Of a stretch of 64,000 nt of DNA, positions 36,697 to 47,249 are shown piece after piece (the first letter of the stretch is position 1; every line of letters starts with the position of its first letter). The notes beneath the pieces were generated by a model. It did no database searches, had not been told where the DNA came from, and saw nothing but the letters and a program-made list of their open reading frames with translations. Source of the stretch: Sphingomonas turrisvirgatae (GTDB lineage: Bacteria; Pseudomonadota; Alphaproteobacteria; Sphingomonadales; Sphingomonadaceae); NCBI RefSeq assembly GCF_001721295.1, contig NZ_MDDS01000075.1, positions 98,260 through 162,259 on the forward strand. The letters run 5' to 3'. The position numbers and the translations under genes were made by a program.

Positions 36697-36774
36697 CTAA
36701 CCGGAAACCATCGCCGTCAGCAACACGAGCAATGGCGCAGCCGCCAGGACCACTGGCACAACCTTGCTCATCAT
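36697..36774 (-). CDS. Putative 25-residue hydrophobic microprotein
   Basis: ATG 36774 follows GTGAGG at good spacing and opens a frame of 25 codons: MMSKVVPVVLAAAPLLVLLT then AMVSG. A strong terminator starts 24 bases after its stop. The peptide is one hydrophobic helix with a single basic residue, compatible with a small membrane protein. It is too short for any family assignment. A start codon with Shine-Dalgarno, an open frame and a terminator together make it more than chance. Confidence 0.5.
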   Translation of the reverse strand: MMSKVVPVVLAAAPLLVLLTAMVSG

Positions 36775-37082
36775 GACCTCACTTAAAAAATTCCATTCAT
36801 CGCTAACAATGCGCCGCGCTGCCGATGGTTGCGCCGGTCGATGCCGGCTTGTCGCACACGACCGTGTCGATCGTGGACATCTGCCCACGCAATCGCGACA
36901 CCGTCGCATCGCTCCACCGTACGAAGTTGGTCGGCATGGTCGCCCTTCGTTGGATTCCGATCCTGCGCGCAGTACCGGCCTTAAGCCACGGCCCCGCCCG
37001 ATCGCCGTTACCCAACGCACTGATAACAAACCGCTTTATGACCAAACTTTCCTACACGAACCGATATGGTTATAAGAACACT
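36775..37082. other. Intergenic region, no gene seen
   Basis: These 308 bases separate the microprotein from the CAP-domain gene. No convincing ORF is seen. The right third (37010-37082) is unusually AT-rich for this chromosome and probably holds the promoter of the CAP-domain gene. Confidence 0.5.
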
Positions 37083-37742
37083 ATGCCGCACATCGAAAAA
37101 CGACATGAAAAACGCCAGCACCCGATCCGCGATGCAATCGCCCTCGCGGCCGCCGTCCTCACCCCCGCCGTCCCGGCGCAGGCCAACCCAACGCTCGAAC
37201 GCGCCATCATCGCCGAGATCAACCGCGCGCGCGCCGATCCGGCCCGCTACGCGGCTGGCCTCGTCACCTATCGCGGCCAGTTCAGCGGCAAGATCGTGCG
37301 CTATCCCGGCAACCCGGACGGCTTGCGCACCGCCGAGGGGGTAGCGGCGGTCGATGAAGCCATCGCGGGCCTCCGGCAAAAGGCCCCGCTCGCCGGGCTT
37401 GCCCCTGCCCCGCTCCTCGCCCGGGCCGCGCGCGATCACGTCACTGAACAGGGGCCACGCGGCGCAACAGGCCACGCCTCGGCCAATGGCGACCGCGCGC
37501 GCCAGCGCCTCGTCCGGCGCGGCGGCGGCGATTATGTTGCCGAAGTCATCACCTACGGCCCGCCCAGCGCGACCGAAGTCGTCCGCCAGTTCATCGTCGA
37601 CGACGCCGTGCCGACGCGTGGCCATCGCCGCACCCTCTACGACCCGCAATGGACTCACGCCGGCGCCGCCTGCGGCCCGCACAAACGCTACAAGATCATG
37701 TGCGTCGTCACCTTCGCGCGAAACGAGACCGGCGCGCGGTAA
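37083..37742 (+). CDS. Secreted CAP-domain (SCP/PR1-like) protein
   Basis: The 219-residue product has a signal-like N-terminus (AIALAAAVLTPAVPAQA) after a basic start, then a CAP domain: AIIAEINRARADPARYAAGL, LAPAPLLARAARDHVTEQGPRGATGHASANG, and AEVITYGP followed by VRQFIVDDAVPTRGHRRTLYDPQWTHAGAACG. The conserved His and Glu of CAP proteins are in GHAS, VAEV and RGHR. The biological role in bacteria is unclear. ATG 37083 is the last good start; ATG 37038 would add 15 residues. Confidence 0.85.
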   Translation: MPHIEKRHEKRQHPIRDAIALAAAVLTPAVPAQANPTLERAIIAEINRARADPARYAAGLVTYRGQFSGKIVRYPGNPDGLRTAEGVAAVDEAIAGLRQKAPLAGLAPAPLLARAARDHVTEQGPRGATGHASANGDRARQRLVRRGGGDYVAEVITYGPPSATEVVRQFIVDDAVPTRGHRRTLYDPQWTHAGAACGPHKRYKIMCVVTFARNETGAR

Positions 37743-37748
37743 GCCAAT

Positions 37749-37806
37749 CCCTCTCCTACCGAGTGAGGGAGGCAGCCGACGAAGTCGGCAGAAGAGTGAG
37801 GGCAAC
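37749..37806. repeat. CCCTCTCC-family repeat
   Basis: A diverged member of the family, beginning CCCTCTCCTACCGAGTGAGG and ending AGAGTGAGGGCAACC. It contains an inner GCCGAC-gaa-GTCGGC hairpin. It ends 14 bases before the mutL-like fragment. Confidence 0.65.
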
Positions 37807-37820
37807 CAAAACCCTACCCC

Positions 37821-37930
37821 TCACTTCCGCCCGAACAGCTTCCGTAAATCGCCATGCGCCAGCTTCACGAAGGTCAACCCATAGAAATGAACAGCCGGAA
37901 TGGGTGGAAAGAAGACGTTGCACTGATCCG
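37821..37930 (-). pseudogene. Remnant resembling the 3' end of mutL
   Basis: Read leftward, this segment encodes DQCN, a 16-residue insertion, then FVKLAHGDLRKLFGRK and a stop. The true mutL ends [25 protein letters not shown]. The match of about 16 codons plus the QCN motif suggests a duplicated, decayed mutL 3' end. It has the same orientation as mutL, and a VOC-protein gene lies between the two. Confidence 0.6.
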
Positions 37931-37950
37931 GATGCAACGGCACACTGATA

Positions 37951-38382
37951 TTGAGAAGCGGCAAGCTTGAGGCGAAGGAGACGGACATCTTTAACCACAT
38001 CATGATCGGATCGAATGATCTTCAGCGGTCCAAACGCTTTTACGACCAGGTGTTGGGCGTCCTCGGGATGACGAAGGAAGCTATTCCGTACACTGCGGAA
38101 AGCGGTCATCAGCGGCTCTACTATCGCCATGGCGGCGGCTTGCTCGCGATTACGCAACCGATCGATGGACAGCCTGCAACCTCAGCAAACGGGGCGACGA
38201 TCGGCTTTGCCTGTGACAGTCCGGAGCAAGTCAGGGACTTTCACGACGTTGCCGTGGCCCATGGCGGCACCTCTATCGAAGACCCGCCAGGCGTGCGCGA
38301 GGGTGGAATGGGGCCTATGCATCTAAGCTATGTGCGGGACCCTGATGGGCACAAGCTATGTGCCATCTACCGTCAGACCTGA
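37951..38382 (+). CDS. VOC/glyoxalase family protein
   Basis: Up to 143 residues. FNHIMIGSNDLQRSKRFYDQVLGVLGM and MHLSYVRDPDGHKLCAIYR form the two beta-alpha-beta-beta-beta modules of the vicinal oxygen chelate fold, with likely metal ligands His (FNHI), His and Glu. Members include small dioxygenases, lyases and antibiotic-binding proteins. The start is odd: no ATG precedes the first strand. AAGGAG sits before an ATC at 37987, TTG 37951 is the only in-frame conventional alternative, and ATG 38002 would cut the first strand. Base composition is less GC-rich than its neighbours, hinting at transfer. Confidence 0.75.
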   Translation: MRSGKLEAKETDIFNHIMIGSNDLQRSKRFYDQVLGVLGMTKEAIPYTAESGHQRLYYRHGGGLLAITQPIDGQPATSANGATIGFACDSPEQVRDFHDVAVAHGGTSIEDPPGVREGGMGPMHLSYVRDPDGHKLCAIYRQT

Positions 38383-38474
38383 GCGCTGAACGACAGCGAT
38401 GGCGTCGTGAGCCGTCATTCAATCACTTTTGGGCGGTTTAGCTGCAACGCAGCCGCATCGCGCATTTAAGCCGC

Positions 38475-41480
<3,006 letters not shown>

Positions 41481-41492
41481 GGCGACGGGACG

Positions 41493-42374
41493 ATGGCGCC
41501 GCCACCCAATCGGCGCCCCGGATTTTCGCGGCGGGCGCAATATGGGCTGTTCATCAGCTATGTCGTCGCGGTCGGCGGCGCGCTGGTCGGCGCCTGCCTG
41601 TTGCTGCTCTCGACGTTCAACCCGCCCGCCTTCGCCGCCGTGCGTGGCTTCTTTTCCGAGATCGTCACGCCGATCGCCTCGGGGCTGGATTGGACGCGAC
41701 GGGGCGTCTCCGGCATACCCGGCGGCATCGCCAGCTATTTCGGCGTTCGCAGCGAGAATGCCGCATTGCGGGCGCAGGTCGAACGTGATCGCGCACTGGT
41801 CGACCAGGCGCGCGCCATCACCAACGAAAATCGCCGTTTGCGCGCGATGCTGCGGCTGCGCGATCGCACCGCCGAACCGGTCGTCGCGGCGCGGCTGGTC
41901 TACTCCTCGGCCTCCAGCACGCGGCGCTTTGCGGTCCTGAATGCCGGCTCGTGGCAAGGCGTGCGCACCGGCATGCCGGTGCGCGGCCCCAACGGCCTGA
42001 TCGGCCGGGTGGTCGAGGTCAGCCCGAACACGGCGCGAGTCCTGCTGATCCTCGATCCTGAAAGCATCGTGCCGGTTCGTCGCGTCCGCGACGGTCTGCC
42101 CGCCATCGCCGCCGGGCGTGGCGACGGGCTGCTCGAAATCCGCTCGGCCAGCGCGGCACAGGCGCAGTTCGAGGCGGGCGACGCCTTCGTCACTTCAGGC
42201 GTCGGCGGCGTCTTCCCACCCAACATCGCGGTCGGCCGCGTCAGTAGGCGCGCGCGCGACTTGGCAGAGGCTGCGCCGCTCGCCAGCCCCGATACGCTCG
42301 ACTTCGCGCTGGTGCAGCAGATGTTCCTGCCTGAAGCAGGCCAGGTCCGCGCGCCGGAAGCGGCGCCACGGTGA
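41493..42374 (+). CDS. mreC: Rod-shape determining protein MreC
   Basis: The 293-residue inner-membrane protein has one transmembrane helix (about residues 18-40), a coiled coil (SENAALRAQVERDRALVDQARAITNENRRLRAML) and a periplasmic beta domain (RTGMPVRGPNGLIGRVVEVSP, VTSGVGGVFPPNIAVGRV). It links MreB to the periplasmic synthases. It overlaps mreD by four bases. Confidence 0.93.
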   Translation: MAPPPNRRPGFSRRAQYGLFISYVVAVGGALVGACLLLLSTFNPPAFAAVRGFFSEIVTPIASGLDWTRRGVSGIPGGIASYFGVRSENAALRAQVERDRALVDQARAITNENRRLRAMLRLRDRTAEPVVAARLVYSSASSTRRFAVLNAGSWQGVRTGMPVRGPNGLIGRVVEVSPNTARVLLILDPESIVPVRRVRDGLPAIAAGRGDGLLEIRSASAAQAQFEAGDAFVTSGVGGVFPPNIAVGRVSRRARDLAEAAPLASPDTLDFALVQQMFLPEAGQVRAPEAAPR

Positions 42375-42883
42375 GCGGATCGCCCTTTGCCGGGTTGGGC
42401 AAGCCCGATGTCTCGGCCCGCGCCAACTGGCTCGCGCCGTTGAGCATCGTGATCGGTTCGCTGGTCACGTTGGTGCCGTTCAAGATGTCCTTCCCGATCC
42501 TGCCGCCATTCGGGCTGATGATGCTGCTTGCCTGGCGGCTGCACCGCCCCGATCTGCTCAAGCCATGGGCGCCGGTGCTGCTGGGCCTTGCCGACGATCT
42601 GGTCAGCGGCCAGCCACTCGGCAGCGGGATGCTGTTCTGGACGGTGTCGTGCATCCTCATCGATGTGCTAGACAATCGCATCGTGTGGCGTGACTTTTTC
42701 CAGGACTGGCTGTTGGCGGGCGGCGCGATTGGCTTCTGCCTGATCGGCGGACGGCTGGTCGCGGCGCCCTTGACCGCGCACGTCGACACTGTGCTGCTGG
42801 TGCAGGTGCTGATCTCGATCGCGCTGTTCCCAGTGCTCTCGCGTCTTGTCGCGCGGCTCGACGGCAAAGGGCGCGCACGGTGA
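42371..42883 (+). CDS. mreD: Rod-shape determining protein MreD
   Basis: The 170-residue membrane protein has about five hydrophobic segments and the family's short motif WAPVLLGLADDLVSGQPLGSGM. It is assigned from this and from its place between mreC and mrdA, with GTGA overlaps on both sides. Confidence 0.88.
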   Translation: MSGSPFAGLGKPDVSARANWLAPLSIVIGSLVTLVPFKMSFPILPPFGLMMLLAWRLHRPDLLKPWAPVLLGLADDLVSGQPLGSGMLFWTVSCILIDVLDNRIVWRDFFQDWLLAGGAIGFCLIGGRLVAAPLTAHVDTVLLVQVLISIALFPVLSRLVARLDGKGRAR

Positions 42884-44895
42884 GCGGTCCGATCCGCCTG
42901 ATCACCGAACCGCAACAGGGCTTCAGCTTTTCGCGCCGCGCCTTCGTGCTGGGCGGCAGCATGGCAGGCCTCGGCGCGATCCTCGCCGCGCGGATGACCT
43001 ATCTGTCCGTGTACGAGAATGACAAATATCGCCTGCTGGCCGAGAGCAATCGCGTCAACCTGACGCTGATCCCGCCGCGCCGCGGGTGGCTCGTCGATCG
43101 CCATGGCGCGCCGATCGCCAACAACCGCACCGACTTTCGCGTCGACATCATCCCCGACCGGCTCGAGGACAAGGGCCGTGTCCTTGCGCAGCTCAGCCAG
43201 CTGCTCAAGCTGACGGCTGAGGACGTCGCGCGGATCGAGGATGATCTCAAGGGCGCGTCAGGCTTCCAGCCGGTTGCCGTCGCCGAGAACCTCGATTGGG
43301 AGCGGTTCGCCGCCGTTAGCGTTCGTCTTCCCGAACTGCCCGGCGTGGCGCCCACGCGCGGCTTCGCCCGCAGCTATCCGGCGGGCGCTGCCGTCGGCCA
43401 TCTGGTCGGCTATGTCGGCACGGCGACGGCCGAACAGTTCAAGGCGACAAAAGACACGCTACTGCTAACGCCCGGCTTCAAGCTCGGCAAGGACGGGCTC
43501 GAGAAGATGCTGGAGGACCAGCTGCGCGGCAAGGCCGGGGCCAAGCGCGTAGAGGTGACCGCGCGCGGCAAGCTGGTGCGCGAACTTGCCACGCGGCCCG
43601 ACGAGCCGGGACAGACGGTACGCCTGACCGTCGACGCCGGGCTTCAGGAGTTTACCGCGCGACGGCTCGGCAACGAATCGGGTTCGTGCACCGTCTTTGA
43701 CGTGCTGACCGGTGACATCCTGGCGATGGTGTCGATGCCGTCCTACGACCCCAATGCGTTTTCCGACGGTATCAGCCGCAGCGAGTGGAAGATGCTGTCG
43801 CAGGACGACCATCTGCCGCTGATGAACAAGACGCTGCAGGGCCTCTATCCACCCGGCTCGACGTTCAAGCCGGCGACCGCGCTGGCGATCCTGGGTGCCG
43901 GCATCGATCCCAGGCGTACCGTCAATTGCAATGGCGGTTATACGCTTGGGAACCGCCGCTTCGGTTGCCTTGGTCGGCACGGGCCGATGACCATGCACAC
44001 CGCGATCGCGCGCAGCTGCAACACCTATTTCTACACGCTGGGGCGCGAGATCGGGATCGAACCGATTGCGGCCGCCGCGCGCAAACTCGGCTTCGGTGCC
44101 GAGTTCGACCTGCCCCTGCCCTCGCAACGCTATGGCACCATTCCCGATACGGCCTGGAAGATGCGACGGTACAAACAGGATTGGACTCAGGCCGACACGC
44201 TCAACGCGTCGATCGGCCAGGGCTATGTGCTGGTCAGTCCGTTTCAGCTGGCGCTCTCCGCGGCTCGCCTCGCCTCCGGCCGGGCGCTGCTGCCCGCGCT
44301 GATCGCCGGCAAGCGCCCCCAGGCGCCGCATCTCGCCTTTCCGGACGAGCATCTCGCGATCGTCCGCGGCGGCATGGACGAAGTGGTCAACGGCCGCGGC
44401 ACGGCCGGCGCCTCGAAGCTTCAGCTCGACGGTATCCGCATGGGGGGCAAGACCGGCACCGCGCAGGTCCGCCGCATCATGGACCGCAACCGCGGCCAGG
44501 GCGGCGACTGGAAGTATCGCGACCATGGCCTGTTCGTCTGCTTCGCCCCGGTCGACAATCCGCGCTACGCCGCTTCGGTGGTGATCGAACACGGCATGGG
44601 CGGCGCACGCGCGGCGGCACCGGTCGCCAAGGATGTGCTGACCTGGCTGTTCGACAAGCAGAAGGCACTCGATTCGCTCGCTGCCTTTGAACGGGCCTGG
44701 GGCGGTGACATCCGCACGCGCATGGCGGCAAAGGAAGCCGCCTTCCGCGCTTCGAACGGCCTCGCACCGATCGCACCTTCAGCCACGCCAGGCGCAAGTG
44801 CGACACCGACGCTAGCGCCCTCACCCGCCGCAACGCCCGCACCAGCGCCCACCGCGACGCCATCGCCGTCTCCATCGCCGGGAATCCCAGCATGA
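42880..44895 (+). CDS. mrdA: Penicillin-binding protein 2
   Basis: This 671-residue elongation-specific transpeptidase has a transmembrane helix (about 25-45), a pedestal region with RRGWLVDRHGAPIANN, and the transpeptidase domain with the active-site Ser327 (STFK, Lys330), an SCN motif (SCNTYFY) and Lys524 in GGKTGTAQ. The last 45 residues are a low-complexity Pro/Ala/Thr/Ser tail not needed for catalysis. It overlaps mreD and rodA by four bases. Confidence 0.96.
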   Translation: MSGPIRLITEPQQGFSFSRRAFVLGGSMAGLGAILAARMTYLSVYENDKYRLLAESNRVNLTLIPPRRGWLVDRHGAPIANNRTDFRVDIIPDRLEDKGRVLAQLSQLLKLTAEDVARIEDDLKGASGFQPVAVAENLDWERFAAVSVRLPELPGVAPTRGFARSYPAGAAVGHLVGYVGTATAEQFKATKDTLLLTPGFKLGKDGLEKMLEDQLRGKAGAKRVEVTARGKLVRELATRPDEPGQTVRLTVDAGLQEFTARRLGNESGSCTVFDVLTGDILAMVSMPSYDPNAFSDGISRSEWKMLSQDDHLPLMNKTLQGLYPPGSTFKPATALAILGAGIDPRRTVNCNGGYTLGNRRFGCLGRHGPMTMHTAIARSCNTYFYTLGREIGIEPIAAAARKLGFGAEFDLPLPSQRYGTIPDTAWKMRRYKQDWTQADTLNASIGQGYVLVSPFQLALSAARLASGRALLPALIAGKRPQAPHLAFPDEHLAIVRGGMDEVVNGRGTAGASKLQLDGIRMGGKTGTAQVRRIMDRNRGQGGDWKYRDHGLFVCFAPVDNPRYAASVVIEHGMGGARAAAPVAKDVLTWLFDKQKALDSLAAFERAWGGDIRTRMAAKEAAFRASNGLAPIAPSATPGASATPTLAPSPAATPAPAPTATPSPSPSPGIPA

Positions 44896-46019
44896 ACCGC
44901 ATCAGCCCCGGCGTGGTCCCCGCGCCTGTCCTGCGCCTGCCATGGCCAGCAATGCTGCTGATCCTCGCACTTGGCGGGTTCGGCGCGCTGATGCTCTATT
45001 CAGCCGCAGGCGGAAAGCTCCAGCCCTGGTCGTTGAGCCACGGCATCCGCTTCGGCGCATTCTTCACCGTCGCGCTCGCCATGTCGCGCATCCCGATGGA
45101 CTGGTACCGCATCGCGGCCTTTCCCGCCTATGTGGTCACCCTTGCCCTGATCTTGCTGGTCGAGGCGATCGGCCACGTCGCGGGCGGCGCGCAAAGCTGG
45201 CTGGACCTCGGCTTTATCCGGCTCCAGCCGTCCGAGCTGGCCAAACTGACCTTGGTGCTCGCACTTGCCCGCTTCTACGAACTGCTGCCCTCGGGCGAGC
45301 TTCGCAAGTTCGCTGCGATCTGGCCGGCCGGAATCATCATCCTGCTCCCAGCCGCGCTGGTGCTGGTCCAGCCCGACCTCGGCACAGCGATGATGATCAT
45401 CGCCGGCGGCGGCATCCTCCTGTTCCTGGCGGGACTGCCGCTGCGCCTGTTCATCGGCGCGGGCTTTGCCGCCGCGATCGCGATCCCGCTCGCCGTCAAT
45501 TTCGGCATGCAGGAATATCAGCGCAAACGCGTGCTGATCTTCCTCAACCCCGAAGACGACCCGCTCGGCGCCGGCTATCACATCACCCAGTCAAAGATTG
45601 CGATCGGTTCGGGCGGCCCCTTCGGCAAGGGCTTGCTCAACGGCACGCAGGTGCATCTGGATTATCTGCCCGAAGGCCATACCGACTTCGTCTTCGCGCT
45701 GGTGGCAGAGGAGTTTGGCCTGGTCGGCGGGGTGGCGCTGATTGCCGGCCTGATCGCGCTGTGCCTGTGGGCGATCAGCGTCGGCGTCGCCGCGCGGAGC
45801 AAGTTCGAACGACTGACGGCAGCAGGCATTGGCGCGATGATCTTCCTCTACATCGCGATCAACTTGCTGATGGTGATGGGTTTGGCGCCGGTCACGGGCA
45901 TCCCCTTGCCCCTAATCAGCCATGGCGGATCGTCGATGATGACGGTGATGATCGCGCTCGGCATCGTCATGGCGATCGACCGCCGCAACCGCCAGGCGAC
46001 CAGCGCATCTGGCTGGTAA
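44892..46019 (+). CDS. rodA: Rod-shape glycosyltransferase RodA
   Basis: The 375-residue SEDS protein has about ten membrane helices and polymerises glycan strands with PBP2. Conserved pieces are LRKFAAIWPAGIIILLPAALVLVQPDLGTA, LNGTQVHLDYLPEGHTDFVFALVAEEFG with the catalytic Asp region (EGHTDFVF), and PLPLISHGGSS. It ends the mre operon and lies 104 bases before the tRNA-Lys gene. Confidence 0.95.
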   Translation: MNRISPGVVPAPVLRLPWPAMLLILALGGFGALMLYSAAGGKLQPWSLSHGIRFGAFFTVALAMSRIPMDWYRIAAFPAYVVTLALILLVEAIGHVAGGAQSWLDLGFIRLQPSELAKLTLVLALARFYELLPSGELRKFAAIWPAGIIILLPAALVLVQPDLGTAMMIIAGGGILLFLAGLPLRLFIGAGFAAAIAIPLAVNFGMQEYQRKRVLIFLNPEDDPLGAGYHITQSKIAIGSGGPFGKGLLNGTQVHLDYLPEGHTDFVFALVAEEFGLVGGVALIAGLIALCLWAISVGVAARSKFERLTAAGIGAMIFLYIAINLLMVMGLAPVTGIPLPLISHGGSSMMTVMIALGIVMAIDRRNRQATSASGW

Positions 46020-46123
46020 TGCATTTTCCGCGCGAAGGGTGTTGCAATCGCAAAAACCGGGTGCTAGGCGCGCCGCTCCCGACGACGGGAAGCGCCACTC
46101 GGCACTTCTCGAAGCTCCGGAAT

Positions 46124-46199
<76 letters not shown>

Positions 46200-46491
46200 A
46201 AATCCTTAGTAAATTCAATGGCATAGGTGACTAAGCAACCTTCTCTGGAAGAGGCTGGAACCTAGAAATTGCTATAGGTTCCCTATAGGATCCACTAAGC
46301 CGCCCCCCCCCCCTCTCTCCGGCTAATTTGGTCGGAGCGACCGACAGATCCGTGATGGCCGGGTCAACACGGCGACACGATGCAGCAAGCGAGACCTTGC
46401 TGGCATCGGGCCGTTTGGGAGATTTGCGAGAGAATAGTCAGTCGCTCGGCTGAACGTGGACCTGGAGAGCCCACCTCAGCACATTGACCAG

Positions 46492-46695
46492 CTATGTGGA
46501 TCGCCGGCGGCTCGAAATGAATGCTTTCAAGCTATCGGTCGGGACAAGCGTCGAGCGCCCAACCTTAACCGTCTCGATCTCGCCGGCCGCGATGAACTGG
46601 TAGAGCTTTGACTTTCCAATCCCGAGCATCTGGGCCGCTTGGGGGATCCGCACGGCTAGCGGCTCTACTCTGGCATCGACGATCCGCGCCCTCAC
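46492..46695 (-). CDS. AlpA/excisionase-type helix-turn-helix protein
   Basis: The 67-residue protein contains LAVRIPQAAQMLGIGKSKLYQFIAAGEIETVKVGRSTLVPTDSLKAFIS, the MerR-like winged helix of the excisionase (HTH_17/AlpA) family. Such proteins act as recombination directionality factors or regulators. The GTG start overlaps the transglycosylase stop (GTGA), making it the last gene of the mobilization operon. Its nearness to the tRNA end of the element fits a role in excision, but no integrase is next to it. Confidence 0.85.
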   Translation of the reverse strand: MRARIVDARVEPLAVRIPQAAQMLGIGKSKLYQFIAAGEIETVKVGRSTLVPTDSLKAFISSRRRST

Positions 46696-47249
46696 AGCTC
46701 AGTCCTTTCTTTGATTCGTATCGTTTGCCGAGGCTTGAAAACATCCAGCCCGAATCGTTTGCGGAGTCTGGCAGCGACGCTCAGGGCGTAACGCCGCTGC
46801 CGCCAGGCCGTTGGGCTATGATAGGTTCCGACGGCCTTCCAATAGTCGCTCGTCAGGGCGAGGCCCGACAGAAATATCCAACGTGCCGCACTGACATTGA
46901 AACAGGCGTCGTGAGTTAACCACCAACGGATGCTCGGCGCCGGCTTCCCTGTTGCGGCGGCGAACTTCGAGATCCACCAGCTGTTGATTTGCAAGGGTCC
47001 CAGGTCGTGACTGCCGTCACGGTTCGCGATTTTCGCCCCGATCCAGCCGCCTTCCTGATCACGTAGTCCCCACAGGGTTTTCTCGAGCCAGCCATGATGA
47101 CCAGACGCTGCTTTGATGCACTGGCCGATCAATTGCTCTTGCGCCGCACGATGTTTGGACATTTGGCTTTTCTCAGCGCCAGCAGCCGTACTCGTTACGA
47201 GGGCAGCCACAGCGCCGAGGGTGCGAAACCTAGCGATCATGATCACCAA
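46692..47249 (-). CDS. Lytic transglycosylase of the transfer region
   Basis: The 185-residue product has a signal-like N-terminus (ARFRTLGAVAALVTSTAAGA) and a lysozyme-like domain: LRDQEGGWIGAKIANRDGSHDLGPLQINSWWI with catalytic Glu in QEGGW, then YWKAVGTYHSP. VirB1-like enzymes of this type open peptidoglycan for conjugation machinery. It overlaps the relaxase gene by 20 bases. Confidence 0.85.
   Translation of the reverse strand: MVIMIARFRTLGAVAALVTSTAAGAEKSQMSKHRAAQEQLIGQCIKAASGHHGWLEKTLWGLRDQEGGWIGAKIANRDGSHDLGPLQINSWWISKFAAATGKPAPSIRWWLTHDACFNVSAARWIFLSGLALTSDYWKAVGTYHSPTAWRQRRYALSVAARLRKRFGLDVFKPRQTIRIKERTEL

Noticed and set aside
46300..46320. C-homopolymer near the tRNA as a functional element
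   Set aside because: It could be a sequencing artefact or simple slippage tract; nothing else supports a role.
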